The position numbers were made by a program, and so were the translations under genes. 64,000 nt of DNA from Phoenix dactylifera. Lineage: Eukaryota; Streptophyta; Magnoliopsida; Arecales; Arecaceae. The notes beneath the pieces were generated by a model, which ran no database searches, was not told the DNA's origin, and saw nothing but the letters and a program-made list of their open reading frames with translations. The stretch covers positions 1,604,738-1,668,737 of the forward strand of contig NC_052404.1 of the NCBI RefSeq assembly GCF_009389715.1. The letters run 5' to 3'. Numbering within the stretch: the first letter of the stretch is position 1; the number at the start of each line of letters is the position of its first letter. Positions 25,954 to 39,313 of the stretch are shown here, piece after piece.

Positions 25954-28900
25954 TTAACCCTTGGACTTGGGTTTCTTCACTATCATCACAGTGCAAGGAG
26001 CATGATGAGTGCAGTAATCACTCACGCTACCCAAAACTGCCCTGCAAAAGTTCAAGGGCAATCCGACGTTAGCTGCTGTGTAAAACAGACTGAAAAGAAT
26101 AGGCATGCATGGATCATTTTCTACTTTGTCTCCTTTTAACTTGATCTACCACAAAAATGTAGTTAATAGAATCTTGTATTGAGGATATTTTGTTTAGGTA
26201 TGAGGTAACAATCAAGGTGTTTGTTGTTAGAGTGATGCTACAATCTTTTCAGATAAATCTGAGCAGCCAGAAGTGTCGATCGCCAAATCTTCTCTCTTCC
26301 AAAAGATTGGACTTCACATGTTTATCAGAAAATCAATTGGTTCCTATTTTCTCAAAGCTGGAGCTCTAGCAATTCTCTTGAGGCACTTTTGGTGCCTTTC
26401 TTTTTACCTGTTTTGATCTTCTCCCTTTCTGGGATGTTGTGATCTTCATTCTCTTAAGGAATTTCGGCTTCAGCTCATTTCCTCTCAGAAAGAATATTTT
26501 GCTCAGATAGGTCCATGATCATTCGCTTGTTGATACCACATTATATATAGAACTGTCAAGTATGATCAGCTTTTGTCATTTGCGGTTTAAAGCACTTCAT
26601 AAAAATTAACATTTTTGTTCTCCTGAATCAAAATTTCATATTTTACACTTGCTGAATTTTATTAAGGTTTGACACAATTATTAAAAGATAACAATAATAT
26701 AGTTTGCCAGTCCTAATAATAAAGGTTGTCAACATGAAGTCAAACAATACAAACCAGAGTCATTTCAGGACTTTGAGTAAACAAAATGGGAGACCCTCTA
26801 CCCTTTTGCCCTGTCAATCTGGGCAAGTTTCTGAAATTCCATCACTCTTCACCCAATTGGCAGTATACTTCCAACTCCTGGAAAAACCATCATTTCTGTA
26901 CTCTGTACCACCAAATCAACCATCAAACAGTAAGTGATAGTGGTGTCTGTTTTCTGGTATCTTTGCCTAAACCCCAACACACAGAAAAAAAATCCTATCC
27001 ATAGCATATCCACTTTGTAATTCAGTGTTGTTTAGGATTTCAAAAATTAGACCCTCCTTACATCACACGGCTCGCCTCTTTCACCTGATACCTATCCTCA
27101 GTTGTTGAAGGTTTGTCACATGCAAGGATGGACCTCAAATTAACCAGCAAGACAGGATTTAGGCTAGCAGGGGACTTGGATCTTATACCAAGTCTGAACC
27201 AAGCTGAGGTCATTGTTAGTTTTGGAAGTATGAAAGGAAAAGGTCGTCAAAGCCTCCTCACCCTGTCATCTCCAGATCTCTAACATTCCTGTACCTATAT
27301 CTCTTTATATAAGTCACAGTATGTCAGATTTGTAAATGATATAGGTGCTGATTGATGAAAAAAGGACATAGTTATATGTTAAAAAATGTGCAAGGAGAGG
27401 CTTAGAATAAAAGCCTAAAAATCACCAGGGTGGAAACACATCTATGTAAATGAAATTGCAAATGAGAACCAACATAGATTGCTGGCCAAGAGACAGCACA
27501 GAGAACCAATTTCGTTATTTGGATACAATGTACAAAAGGGTAAAATGGTAAACAAAATCATAGTTAAAAGATCTAAAGGTATATGGATAAGAAGAGATGC
27601 ATCTTGTATATTATATGACTAGCACATGCCTTGGTTCAAATTCTATGGAATAGAATAGCACCAGCACTGCTGAATATTTGAATGCGGGACAATGAAAACG
27701 ATACAAGCTGATAAAAAATGCAGCAAAAATTGTAGATATTAATGATAGTTACTAAGATTTGCAAACTTGGTATTGGGTACCATACCGGTATGTTACCCGG
27801 TAGTTCTAAAATAGCGAAATTTGGGCATCCTTATACATCACATGTCTATTAAACAATCAAAAAATGCTCATGTTCATTGAAGTTCTGAAATAGTGAAATT
27901 GCTTGGTTGTCTCACATAATAAGTGGTTATTATAATTTTCTTTGTACAAAAGTTATGCCCACTTAGATATGTCGCTGGCATTGCCATAAATTTGTTCACA
28001 TATCCTGCCAAGTAACACAGGATACAGAGTACAAGTTCCCCCATGATTTGTTGTAGATGGTGATATAGCTTTAATTTTTTATTTTTGAATTGTCAACATA
28101 ATTCTTTGCTTCTCATGGTGATTTAATAACTACTTGTGCGAATACAAGACAACTAAATGAAACGATGCAGATTAAAAAGTAATAATACTACTTGGCCAGG
28201 TTGACATTTCGCGACCTACTGAGTTGCACAAGTAATATTGATACCTATTGAGCTCATAAAAGTCATAACAAAAGCAAAGAAATTATAAACAAAGTCGAAA
28301 GATGATATCCAGACCATCAATCGGAGAAATGATCAAACAATATCCGGTCTCCTTTCCAGTTGCCACACATCTCCCATCTACTTTTTTTAGGATTATGAAG
28401 TCCAGCCTTATTTGAAACTCTTCTGACTTGATACACTTGGACATCAGCCAAACATTCATAGAAATGAATATATCAAATTGATTTAAGAACATTTAGATTT
28501 AGAAGATCCCTATTTATCAAGTTAAACTAAATCCTAGTGCTAAAGTGTTGTTAGATCCTGAAAAATTAAAACTACCTTGGAATTTAAGTTATTAAGTTTA
28601 ATAAATAGCCGATTAATTAGAGAACACTCTAAATAAATGCTGTTATTGTAAAATCTTAATCTTAGAATGCATCCCACACAGAATGCAATTATTAGTGTCA
28701 TGACATGGTCAGAACTCAAGAAACCAGAAACAGCTAGATACTTCTGCTTTTCCCAAGTAGCTCATCTATCATAACAATCATATAACACTTCAGGAATTTC
28801 AATAAGTAGACTTCTAGGATCCTTGCATCATGAACTTCGAATTGGCAAATGAATGGCGCTGAAAAAATATGACATTTCTGAGACTTTCCGCAAAATCTAC

Positions 28901-31172
28901 ATAAAAGAATTTAATGAAAGAATCCTACCTTTTTATTGCTCCATAACCATGGCTGCCCAGAACCAACATATCAGCATGGTGCTTTTCTACTGCCTCACAG
29001 AGAACATACCTTGCATCTCCTTCGACCACCTCAACCAGTGGGCTCAGCTGCAGTCAGGGCATACAAATATGGAAACTCCAAGATTTCTCAATATACAAAA
29101 CAAGAACATGTCACTTTAGGGGAATAAATGATTTTATGTTCTTTAAGACAAGGGTTTACGGCCCCTTTAATTTTATTGTTAACATTCAGATAAAGCTCTA
29201 GGCACAGGACAGCAAATGTTGGGCTTTATTCTTTGAATATTTCATGCATTTTATTGCTTACTCAGTGTCATAGTTGACAACAATTAAGTTTATCTAAATT
29301 TGGAGGGGAAGAAAGGTACACATACACCACAACAGCCCATGCTAAACCTGAAGTAGCACTTAATAACTTTCATACAAGGGGGTCCATGTGGAAATAGCCA
29401 TAAAATGTCTGTACATGTGCTGATTTGTGCCAAAGCCAAGTCAAGCCACATTAAGTTCTGCTTCAATTGGGTCCTTGTGTATTAGCTCGGGCTTAGTGTG
29501 GAGCCTATACTTTAAAGCCTACTTCTACATTTGAATTTTGTTTTCTGTGTTGTCCCTACTTAAAATGAATGGAGCTTCATGTTAAAAAAGGTTATGTAAA
29601 GAAGATGAAGAACAAGAAGAAGATAAAGAGTATGATGCTCCCCTAAAAGAAACTAGAAAGTAGGTTCCGCTATAAACTTCAAGTTCATGGAAACTGAATA
29701 TTCTTTGGTTTTTTGACAAAGATAAGGCTAGCCTATTCACTTTCATCGATTCATTGAGAGAATGAATAAAATACATTAGGAAATTAAGAATGAGGATCGA
29801 AAACTGGAAGAATAAAGTAAATAAATAAGAAGGAAAATTGGAACGACAACTCAGAGAACTGAGCATTGTCTTATGTGAATTAAAGAGCTTCCATAACTAG
29901 GATTTACAACAGGTGTATAGAACTAAAGAGTTTATTTCCCCATAGCTAACTTTCTCCAACTTCCCCCTCTTATTTCGAGAGGCAAGAAGTCGAGATCATG
30001 CAGTGGGGCGCGATGCATGCATCAAGAGGGTTTATCTCTGTCATATTCCCTGCTTAGAACTCTAGCATACTAGATTTCAGCTCAAGATGTTTAGGGAAAA
30101 ACTTGACCAAAATCACCTCAGTTCGAGTGCCAGCAGCTAAGGCCTCGACCTATATAATCTAAACATGTGACAAATGGATGTTTGAATACTGTCCTAAAAG
30201 AACTTATTGTTCAAGGAAAATATATTACTTATTCATTGAGCAATGAAACTAAAAACTTGAGAGTACCAACTAGTACAGTTGGTATAGTCTTTAGGGGCAA
30301 TCACTTCGATTCATTAATGAAGGCGTATGAACAGAAGTTTCAACTCTCAAGTCTCGACGATAATTACGGCAACATGCAACATCAAGTTGCTCAATGCGGA
30401 GAAATGTTATATTCCAGTATTTAGTTTTCTAGGATTCCTTTGGTGCATTGATATTCTCCATACCGCCCCTGTCAGTACCTGTTCATTTCTATATGATCAT
30501 TTTGGACTACATGCTTGCATTGGTTGGTAGTTCAAAAAATTTTACGGGGGAACACAATCGCCAACATTGAAAATGAAGCACAAACTATCTCAAGAAACCC
30601 CTTCCCCAGTTTCTAATTCAATTTAATTTGTCTTCAAGACTCAAAGCCTCTTAGATAAATCAAATCCCCAGGAGGAGGATGAACAAAAAAAATTAAGCAA
30701 TCAAATTGCAAATCATTTGCTCCAAGAATATCTAGTACTCAAACATCAAGCTCTAAAGATTACCGATTTGGCCTCGCAGACCTCCCTAGCCTTCTCCACG
30801 ACCCTCGCCGCGCTCTTCCTCAGGTCGGCATCCACAAACGGCAGTACATCCACAGCCCCTGCACACCAAAGAAACGATTTTTTATCGAAGATTAATAGCA
30901 ACCCCCACCGCCAGAGCAACAAAACCCGAAACCCTAGCAAAGAATAAGGTTCGGGGAGGAGTACCGGGCGCCCCGACGGCGAGGACGGAGGAGGGGGTGG
31001 GCTTGGTGTGGACGATAACGAGCCTAAAGGGCGCGCTCGGGCCGCGAAGCTTGGCGGAAAAGAAGTGCTCAAGGGTCCACTCCAGAGCGTAGTAGCTGTG
31101 CTCGCTATCGTCGATCCCCATCACCATGACCATCTTTTCCTCCGCCGCCTCCTCATTCGCCGCCGCTGCCAT
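25954..31172 (-). CDS. Universal stress protein A-like (USP), ATP-binding type
   Basis: Small soluble alpha/beta protein of the UspA fold, thought to bind ATP and act in stress responses as a dimer; its client is unknown. Exons on the minus strand: 31172-30965, 30858-30764, 29047-28929 and 26041-25954, giving 169 aa, typical for plant single-domain USPs. The first strand and loop read MVMVMGIDDSEHSYYALEWTL. The ATP signature G-2X-G-9X-G(S/T) is intact as GSHG, nine residues, then GS; the tail is APCTVMIVKKPKSKG. Start is the ATG opening MAAAANEEAAEEK, in a GC-rich first exon. Introns 2 and 3 are 1.7 and 2.9 kb and hold no recognised gene. Divergent from the NLA-like gene, 8 kb away. Confidence 0.95.
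30929..30936 (+). promoter_or_regulatory. Telo-box AAACCCTA in USP intron 1
   Basis: An exact AAACCCTA lies in the 106-base first intron, about 240 bases inside the gene. A known plant cis-element word; function here is inferred from position only. Confidence 0.3.
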
Positions 31173-32089
31173 CTCTCCGAGAGGAAAGCCCGGGAATAAT
31201 CCGACACGCCCCGCGGTCGGATAGCGTCACGACGCCGCTTAAAGAAAATGACCGTACAGATCTTTGCATAAAATTTCTCGATCTGCCGTTCGTGTTTAAA
31301 ATATTTCTATTTATTTGATGGTAGATTTGAGTAGTCGCTTAGAGATTTTTATGAGGATGTCAGGATGTTGGAATATATAGGCTTTCGTATGGGAGGCGGT
31401 GATACGGATAACGAGCAGCACGGAACGATGATTGCTAAGACGTGGGATCGGAGGTTGACATCATCAGCTGTCCAGTTCAAACAGCGTATCTGCATAGCAA
31501 CTATTCAGCACGTGTGTCACCATGTGGGCCTATTTAAAATATATTTTTTTCCTGAATTTTTTTCTAAAAATTTAAATTTATGTAAATATTTTCTTAAGAT
31601 TTATATTTATTTCTGCATCCTTATAAAATACTATTTTTGCACAAATACTTCCAATATAATGGTTTTTCTAACACCATTAATAAAAAAAATAAATATTTTT
31701 CCACATGGTGCACATCATACAGATTCGTGTTTAGAGTCCTGCCTGTAAAATTTGTTTCTTTCCAAATATCTAAAAAAAAATATATTTTTACATGAATATC
31801 CCTCTTAAATACCAAATTTTGTATGAATACTTACATATATACCCTCGCAAAACACTTGTTTTGCTATTCTATTTTTTTTTAATCCTTATTTTTGCCTGTA
31901 TACCCGCACTAATGCCGTTAAAAAATTAATGATTTCAAATTAAAATAACAAAAATACTCCTAATGAACAGATGTGCAAAAAGAAATATTTATATAACGAT
32001 CATGATGGGGAATAAAAAAATAGTTTCAAATTTTTATTTTATTTTTAATTAATCATTGATTATAATTCAGCTAAAACTTTGTGATTCCT
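31173..32089. other. USP upstream region, AT-rich
   Basis: 31173-31260 is the GC-rich USP leader and promoter. From 31500 to 32050 the sequence is strongly AT-rich with short poly-A and poly-T tracts. No gene seen. Confidence 0.5.
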
Positions 32090-32755
32090 ATATATCCTGG
32101 AATCATTATGGAGTTGCAATATGAAACATAGGAAACAAAAATCTAATGATGAAAGTCTCTATGATTCATTCCTTGTACTACAACCTCGTTTTTGTATTTT
32201 CATATAGTCACCACAAAGCCATTATGTGGTCTCTTTATGAAATAAAGGAAAGGAAATTTTAGATGAGTCTATGTTCACTTCATTACTATAACAAAACTCA
32301 AAACTCATGCATGTTTACCATAGGACCATTTGGCGACCATTGCATAGAACATAACAATTGAAATTTTATATTTGGTCTCTCTATAGTTCATCAATTATAC
32401 AAAAAAAATATGTTTCTATACGGTGAACACAAAAAAGAAATATGGGATTACTATATGAAATAAAATAATAAAATTTAATGATAGGTTCCTCTGCAATTCA
32501 ATAATTACATTAAAATCTATGAAATAAGGAAAATGAAAAATGGTAGCTGATGACTTGGTTAGTTGGTTATAATAAAACCTAGATTTTGTACTTTCATATA
32601 GAGTGACCAGTATTCTGTGGCCACTACACAAAACATGGAAAACTAGGTCGGATAATTGGTCACTTTGTACTTTATTAATTATAATAAAATCTAGATTTCT
32701 TATTTTCATATAATAACCAAAAAAACATTATATGCTCACCATATCAAACTAGGGG
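32090..32755. repeat. Degenerate tandem array, period about 130 bp
   Basis: Blocks of shared words recur: TTTTCATATAGTCACC with CATTATGTGG (about 32198), TTTCATATAGAGTGACC with TCTGTGGCCAC (about 32592), and TTTTCATATAATAACC with CATTATATGCTCACC (about 32702). In between, AATAAAACCTAGATTTTGTAC and AATAAAATCTAGATTTCTTA match, as do two GAACTAT or CAATTCA blocks. About four to five worn units are present. No coding content. Confidence 0.5.
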
Positions 32756-33539
32756 TAGGATGGCTTGGCTCGAATTTCAAATAGGGTTGGGCATGCCTGA
32801 GATCTCGAACTTGAGATCAGGTTCAGATTATAAAGCCTAAATAAATTTGGCCCAGACCAAATTTTCGATTTAAATCCTGACTCGGCCCAGCCTGGCCCTA
32901 AACCGCGCAAAATCCAACCTACTTGAACTCATAGATGCAATTTCAAAAATTAGAAATATAAATTATAAGAATCATATATGGCATGATAAGCTAATAAAAC
33001 CGAATTTCGAGAATGAGAGTAACACTAGGATGCACCCATTGGACCATACACAAAATTTCTCCTCCCACTTTCCACAAGATGATGGGTCTACTTAGCCAGC
33101 AACATTTGAAAAATAAAAAAATAAAAACTTTTTGCGTGACTAGATATTTTTCTATGGCATTTTGACTTAAAATTGAAATCAAAGAGCAAATACTAAGTTA
33201 AAGCAAGAATGCTGGCCATATTTAGTTGTACACAAGTGGATTGAAAGTTTCCAGTTTTCAACACTATTATTACGATACAATGTATTGTTCCTCCAGTAAC
33301 GCATCAGCACTGCAGGAGCATCAAAGAAGTTCTGATTTTCTTTCTAGCAAAATGTTTTCCCACTGAAACCCAAGACCCCTGAGTGCCAATGGATTTGTCA
33401 AGCCACCAAATCGCAATCATGCGCTTGGCTGTTCTTTGGACGTGACAGGTGCATGGGACCAAATTGTAAAGCCTTCCACCCGGGGACTAAATTTAAAGCA
33501 TTCTACTGTCCATTATATAGGATTTGCCTTCAAGTTATC
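32756..33539. other. Gene-free spacer with a hAT-like word cluster
   Basis: The start (32756-32930) has GGGGTAGGATGGCTTGGC and GGCCCAGCC type words like those of the 17825-19136 element, perhaps an end of a related relic. The remainder shows no gene. Confidence 0.35.
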
Positions 33540-34240
33540 CCACTTGCATACGGTTTTAACTGAAATTTTGAGAAATACGGTTCGGTTAAGATTACAAATT
33601 TGATGAAACCGAAACTGAAACCGGTTCGAACCGAAAAAAGAACTATTTTACCCCTCATAACAACTAAAAAAGGGCTAGTTTGAGGGGCATTTTGGAAAAC
33701 AAAAATTATCCCTAACACTATATATACCTCTCCAAATCAATTTTTTCACCATACCACTCAATCTTCCAATCTCTCTCTCTCAATTTTTCACTCTCTCAAT
33801 TATTCAATCTATTCTAATTCTCTACACATTTCATAACCTTCCCATATTTTCATTTTTCCCAATCCAATTATCAAAAATATCTTCCTCCTGCTCAAATAAA
33901 GACAAGAAAATATATGTTCCAAACCCAAATTCTTGGAATCCAAATTACCGACCCCTCTCTATTGATAAGTAAATAATAAAATGAGGTACAAATTATCATT
34001 TTTTATTAATTACACAATCTATTTGTATTTAATTTTTTTTTCAAATTAATTACACAATCTATTTTTTTTCAAAATTTTATAACCGGAACCGGAACCGTCT
34101 ATAACCGGAACCGGAACCGGCGGTTCTAGAATCGGAACCGAACCGACTATTTTCGGTTCCGGTTAAGGTTCTAGATTTTTGTGGAACCGGAACCGGCGGT
34201 TCTATAATCGGAATCGGCGATTTCGAAACCGTGGTCAGGT
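33540..34240. mobile_element. Internally deleted hAT-like relic with CCGGTT subterminal repeats
   Basis: Both flanks of this block are dense in CGGTTC/GAACCG and GGAACCGGAACCG words in both orientations (33575-33640 and 34080-34225), and the right edge ends ACCGTGGTCAGGTC, resembling termini of plant hAT elements. The middle (33715-33960) has a TATATATACC box and a CT-rich, leader-like run but no transposase. The left edge is blurred and no target duplication was seen. Confidence 0.45.
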
Positions 34241-34956
34241 CTATTTGCCAATGGATTCGGTCACAACTTTTAATGTTACCCGTTCAACGGACATGATGCA
34301 TTCCACCAAAAAAAATGTCATCCTTAATTTGCAGCCTTTCTTTAATAAAGAAGCACACGCGATTTTTCTGATACCTTTACTTATGTAGATAGAGGCTGGT
34401 GGCAGACCAAAGTTAGTGGATGCTCGTGATGGACGGCCCATGCCATTTGGCTTTCCAAAAGAGCCACCTTTTTCCACGGAATTGGAACCACAGATCCTAA
34501 GAAACTACTTCCACTGCATTATTTTTCTAATCAAAATTCCAGTTAATAAGACTTTTTTGCTTTTTTTTTTCAATTTATTTAAATATTTTTATAGTGTTAG
34601 ACTAAAAATTCCGTAGAAATTGGATCCGTTGGTTCATCCATCTTCTAAACCTACGTCAGATCCTAACCTTTAGATTGCAGAAAGAAAATAAAGATCTTTA
34701 TGAATTTTTTCCGCAAAATTTGAGCTGGGTGGTATTTAATTTATATAGGGCCATATTTAAATGAAAGGTTCAATCCGTAAATTATATAAAAATTTTTATT
34801 TAATTTTATAGAATATTCAAACAAATTTTTAGTTTAACTTTATCTAACCTTAGATACTCACATTACTAGCCAATGGTACCACCATAGAACAAGAGAAAGG
34901 CAAAGATCATATTCACCACCTTGAATTCAGATTTCGAGGAGAGTGGCTTAGCTGCG
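34241..34956. other. Gene-free AT-rich spacer
   Basis: No gene or transposon ends recognised; several T-rich tracts around 34555-34600. Confidence 0.4.
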
Positions 34957-34976
34957 ATAAATAATTAAGTGATGAT
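34957..34976. repeat. Left target-site duplication of the LINE fragment
   Basis: ATAAATAATTAAGTGATGAT; 18 of 20 bases match 35281-35300. Confidence 0.7.
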
Positions 34977-35280
34977 TACGAGCTAGCTCAGTCATCCTGG
35001 AGGGTGACTCGACCACAGTCATCCAACGGCGACTATCTATTGCTTCGAGACATCTGGATAATGATGAAGGATGATGATCAGGCCTTTCAAATTAAGCATG
35101 TATTCTGTGAAACCAATGAAACTTCAGATTGGATAGCCGCCCATGTGACCAACCATTCGGATAATATCTTATGAGCCGGAAATGGAAAGCTGCTTCGAGC
35201 ACTCCGAGATATTCAGTTTTCTGATTTTATTGGATGTATTCGTATTTGTCAGATACGGATTATCAGCCCTAGTAAAAAAA
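34977..35280 (+). mobile_element. 5'-truncated LINE fragment encoding the end of an RNase H domain
   Basis: Read on the plus strand the segment gives VILEGDSTTVIQRR, then QAFQIKHVFCETNETSDWIA and LLRALRDIQFSDFIGCIRIC. These match the C-terminal RNase H-like domain found at the 3' end of plant L1-type ORF2 (EGDS active-site strand, then the ADWIA helix, then the LRDI..D..G tail). Two TGA codons interrupt the frame, so it is dead. An A-rich tail (AGTAAAAAAA) and a 20-bp direct repeat on each side (34957-34976; 35281-35300; 18 of 20 identical) show a classic truncated LINE insertion of about 300 bp. Confidence 0.75.
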
Positions 35281-35300
35281 ATAAATAATTAAGCGGTGAT
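35281..35300. repeat. Right target-site duplication of the LINE fragment
   Basis: ATAAATAATTAAGCGGTGAT, directly after the A-rich tail of the LINE piece. Confidence 0.7.
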
Positions 35301-36568
<1,268 letters not shown>

Positions 36569-37068
36569 AAGAAAGAAAGAGTATATCTAGAATTCTAGAT
36601 TCTCTAAATTCAATTTGAGAAAAGAAACAAGTGTTATTCACTACGTTGGATAATGTCTAATTAAGTTGCGTCCTTGAAACATGTTCAATAGATAGTATAT
36701 CACTAAAAAATATAATTGCAAAAATATTGCTAGTCATCTATCATCAGCCATCATCAATAGAATTGGAAAATTTTCTTAAAATATTAAATTTAATTAATAT
36801 GGTTAAATTATTCATCAAATTCGAGAATAACACTTATGATATTTATAAATCAATAGCTATGAGCAAAATCTTCTCCAACCTAGAGTATGTGTTGACACCC
36901 AATTATAACAGACTTGAAGCCATTGTTCTAGTGTTGATAAAATTAGTACTAGTTAATGGTTTTATGATCTTGAGTTGGAATTCCTAGAAGAGGTTGATTA
37001 TGAAATTTATAATATCTTGGATGCTTGAAGCCTTAAAAATTTTCAATAAGAGCACGAGCTATAACGAT
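36569..37068. other. Gene-free AT-rich spacer
   Basis: An 86-codon open frame at 36727-36987 has no recognisable features. Nothing else seen. Confidence 0.4.
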
Positions 37069-37359
37069 TAAGGCCCTGTTTGGGGGAGCTTTTGGAGGGC
37101 CAAAAAGCACTTTCTGGTCCTTCAAAAGTACTTTTGGGGGGAAGCTCCAATTTGGAGTTTTCCGAAAATGCTGTTTTCAGCTTTTTCGGAAAGCTGTATT
37201 TTTGACCAAAATATTCCCATTTTAAAAAAAAATTTCCTCCCAAAAACCTCTCTCTCACCGTCTCTTTCTCTCCCACCCAACCCCACTCCCTCTCCCCCGC
37301 CGCCGCACCTCTCCCTCTGCCCCGCCGTCGCACCCCCTCCCTCTCCCCTGCCCCCATGG

Positions 37360-37720
37360 TGGGGAGGTGCCGAAGAAGAGGAAGACGGGTGGTCTTCCCC
37401 TTCCCGCGGCCGCCGCCGGCGACGATGTCCCCGTCACGGAAAGGAGCGGTGCCGAAGAAGAAGGAGGTCCCACGGTGGGAAGGGGCCGAAGAACAGGAAG
37501 AAGAAGGGGGCGCCCTCCCCCTTCCTGCAGCCGCTGGCGATCACGACCCGCCCCCCTCCCGCGTCCGCCACGGCCCGGCCCGGTGCTGTCGGCCTCGCGG
37601 GAGGAGAGCACTTCCCTGGGGGCCAGCCGCGGCCACCGCCGGCCACGACCCGGCCCCCTCCTGCGGCCGCCGCTGGCCACGGCCCGGCCCCCTCCCACGG
37701 CCGCGGCGGCCTAGCCCCCT
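37360..37720. repeat. GC-rich minisatellite-like core of the PIF-like element
   Basis: The words GTGCCGAAGAAGAGGAAG, GTGCCGAAGAAGAAGGAG and GGGCCGAAGAACAGGAAG recur about every 55-80 bases, and CCACGACCCGGCCCCCTCC recurs with CCACGGCCCGGCCCCCTCC. Long open frames on both strands here follow from the absence of AT-rich stops and are not evidence of a gene. Confidence 0.6.
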
Positions 37721-37967
37721 TTCGGCGCTGCCGACCGCACGGGAGGAGAAGAAAGGAGAACGGGGGAGAGGAAGGAAGGAGAAGAAGAGAAGAAAAAAAG
37801 AAAAGAAAAAGAAAAGGAAAAAAAGAAGAAAAGGAAAGAAAAAAAGAGAAGAAATTTTTTTTTTGAAAAAATAAAAATAAATAAATAAATAAATATTTAT
37901 ATAAATGAATGAATGAATGAATGAATAAATAAGATAATAAATAAATATATTTCAACATTATTAATTG

Positions 37968-38300
37968 TTTACACTAATAATTATAATATTTTATACCTTT
38001 ATTATTGTATTATACTATAAATATTATATTATATTACATTACATTATAATACATTAATATGTTATTTTAAATAATTTAATATTATGTTATATTATGAGAA
38101 ATTAATTTATACTAATAATTATAATATTTTATACCTTTATTATTGTATTATACTATAAATATAATATATATTACATTATATCATAATACATTAATATTTT
38201 ATGTTAAATAATTTAATATTATGTTATATTACCAAATATTAATTTACTCTAATAATTATATTACTATTATGCTATATTATAATAATATTATTTTATATTA
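37968..38300. repeat. AT-rich tandem array, period about 138 bp
   Basis: Unit 1 (from about 37968) and unit 2 (from about 38106) share ACTAATAATTATAATATT, TATACCTTTATTATTGTATT, AATACATTAATAT and AATAATTTAATATTATG; a partial third unit starts at about 38243. The array lies wholly inside the PIF-like element. Confidence 0.8.
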
Positions 38301-38549
38301 TAAAAATATTATACTATATCGTATATTTATGTATTAATATATGTTATGTTTTATTATGTTCTGTTGTATAATACTATGCAATGTCCTTTATGGTAATTTT
38401 GTCATACAAAAGTACTTTCTCAGTTTGTTTACCAAACACAAAACAAAGTACCACAGCACTTTACGAATGTAGTTACCAAACAGCAAACAGCTTTTTATAA
38501 CAGCTCTACTTCAGACAGCTCTACTTCCAACAACTCTCCCGGGGCCTAA

Positions 38550-39313
38550 TTCTATTTTACAACATTATGATGTCATGGCAATAGCTTTCCTTTTTTAAAA
38601 AAATCTACTTCATTAATTATAAAAAAAATAATTTTATAATTTATAATTTTCATGGACCAAAAGTTCATTATATGTTAAGACATTGAAATCATTAGGGTTA
38701 GCTCAAAACCACCCTTTCTCCTATAAAAAAATCCGTTGCAATCAAATATCATGACCGCACTTTTCTCCTTCTTTTTCCGCCAAACGAGCCCTAGGATTCA
38801 TGAACGTACCTTTAATGTCTAGCTATGTACATTGTTCCCGATAGCACACCACTTCCGGTTCATCCCACCGCAAACGGTGATATCGGAGATATCCTCACCG
38901 TGTGTCTCTTAACCTGGATTTATTAAATTAAATGCTTTCCCGTTTTAGCAAGGCCGAATCGCCGAATCCCGCCGAGTTATCGGGTATTATCTCATCGCAT
39001 CTCTCTTCTGCTCTCTTTCCTTCTTTCCACTTCCACCCGTGGCTTTCGTGTCGTTTTCGTCAGGTAACAGAAGCGAAAACCAAATAGCGTCCAAAAGAAA
39101 AGAATTTAGAACAAGAAGACGGCGACGGCAAGCCTCTCTCTCTCGTCTATCTATATTTATCGATTACAAGGTAGCGATCTCGTTGTCCTTCGCTTCCAAA
39201 TTGAGGATATTCTGTAATTCTCGCTATATGTTTATTGATCTTTGTGTCGTCTTGGGTGTTATCTAATTGTTTAAAGGTGGAATCTTAGGTGGTTTGGATG
39301 GTGGGGGGAGGAG
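38550..39313 (+). promoter_or_regulatory. Upstream region and leader of the NLA-like gene
   Basis: AT-rich to about 38700, then a pyrimidine-rich stretch at 38990-39040 and a leader. A possible 5' UTR intron runs from TACAAG/GTAGCG (39171) to an acceptor CTTAG at about 39288. No ORF of note. I looked for a miR827-type target (this family is a miR827 target in Arabidopsis) and saw none. Confidence 0.4.

Larger units (their letters stand above)
37072..38546. mobile_element. PIF/Harbinger-like non-autonomous element, 1475 bp
   Basis: The left end reads GGCCCTGTTTGGGG and the inverted right end GGCCCCGGGAGAGTTG, each bordered by TAA (37069-37071; 38547-38549), the 3-bp target duplication of the PIF/Harbinger group. 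Subterminal parts share AAAGTACTTTTG and AGCTGT/GCTGTTT words in inverted order. No transposase. Internally it is a mosaic: a GC-rich pyrimidine then GCC-rich core (37255-37740), a purine-only block (37740-37860), and an AT-rich tandem array (37968-38300). The first half resembles a captured promoter and leader plus simple sequence, but no known gene. Confidence 0.65.

Noticed and set aside
37168-37958. Several long overlapping open frames on both strands (up to 232 codons)
   Set aside because: They lie in a GC-rich, low-complexity transposon core, run in most frames at once, and encode Pro/Arg/Lys-rich simple sequence. Composition explains them.
38700-39313. A miR827 target site in the NLA leader
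   Set aside because: This family is targeted in Arabidopsis, but no 21-base stretch here pairs well with the miR827 sequence I remember. The nearest (from about 39230) matches only in part.
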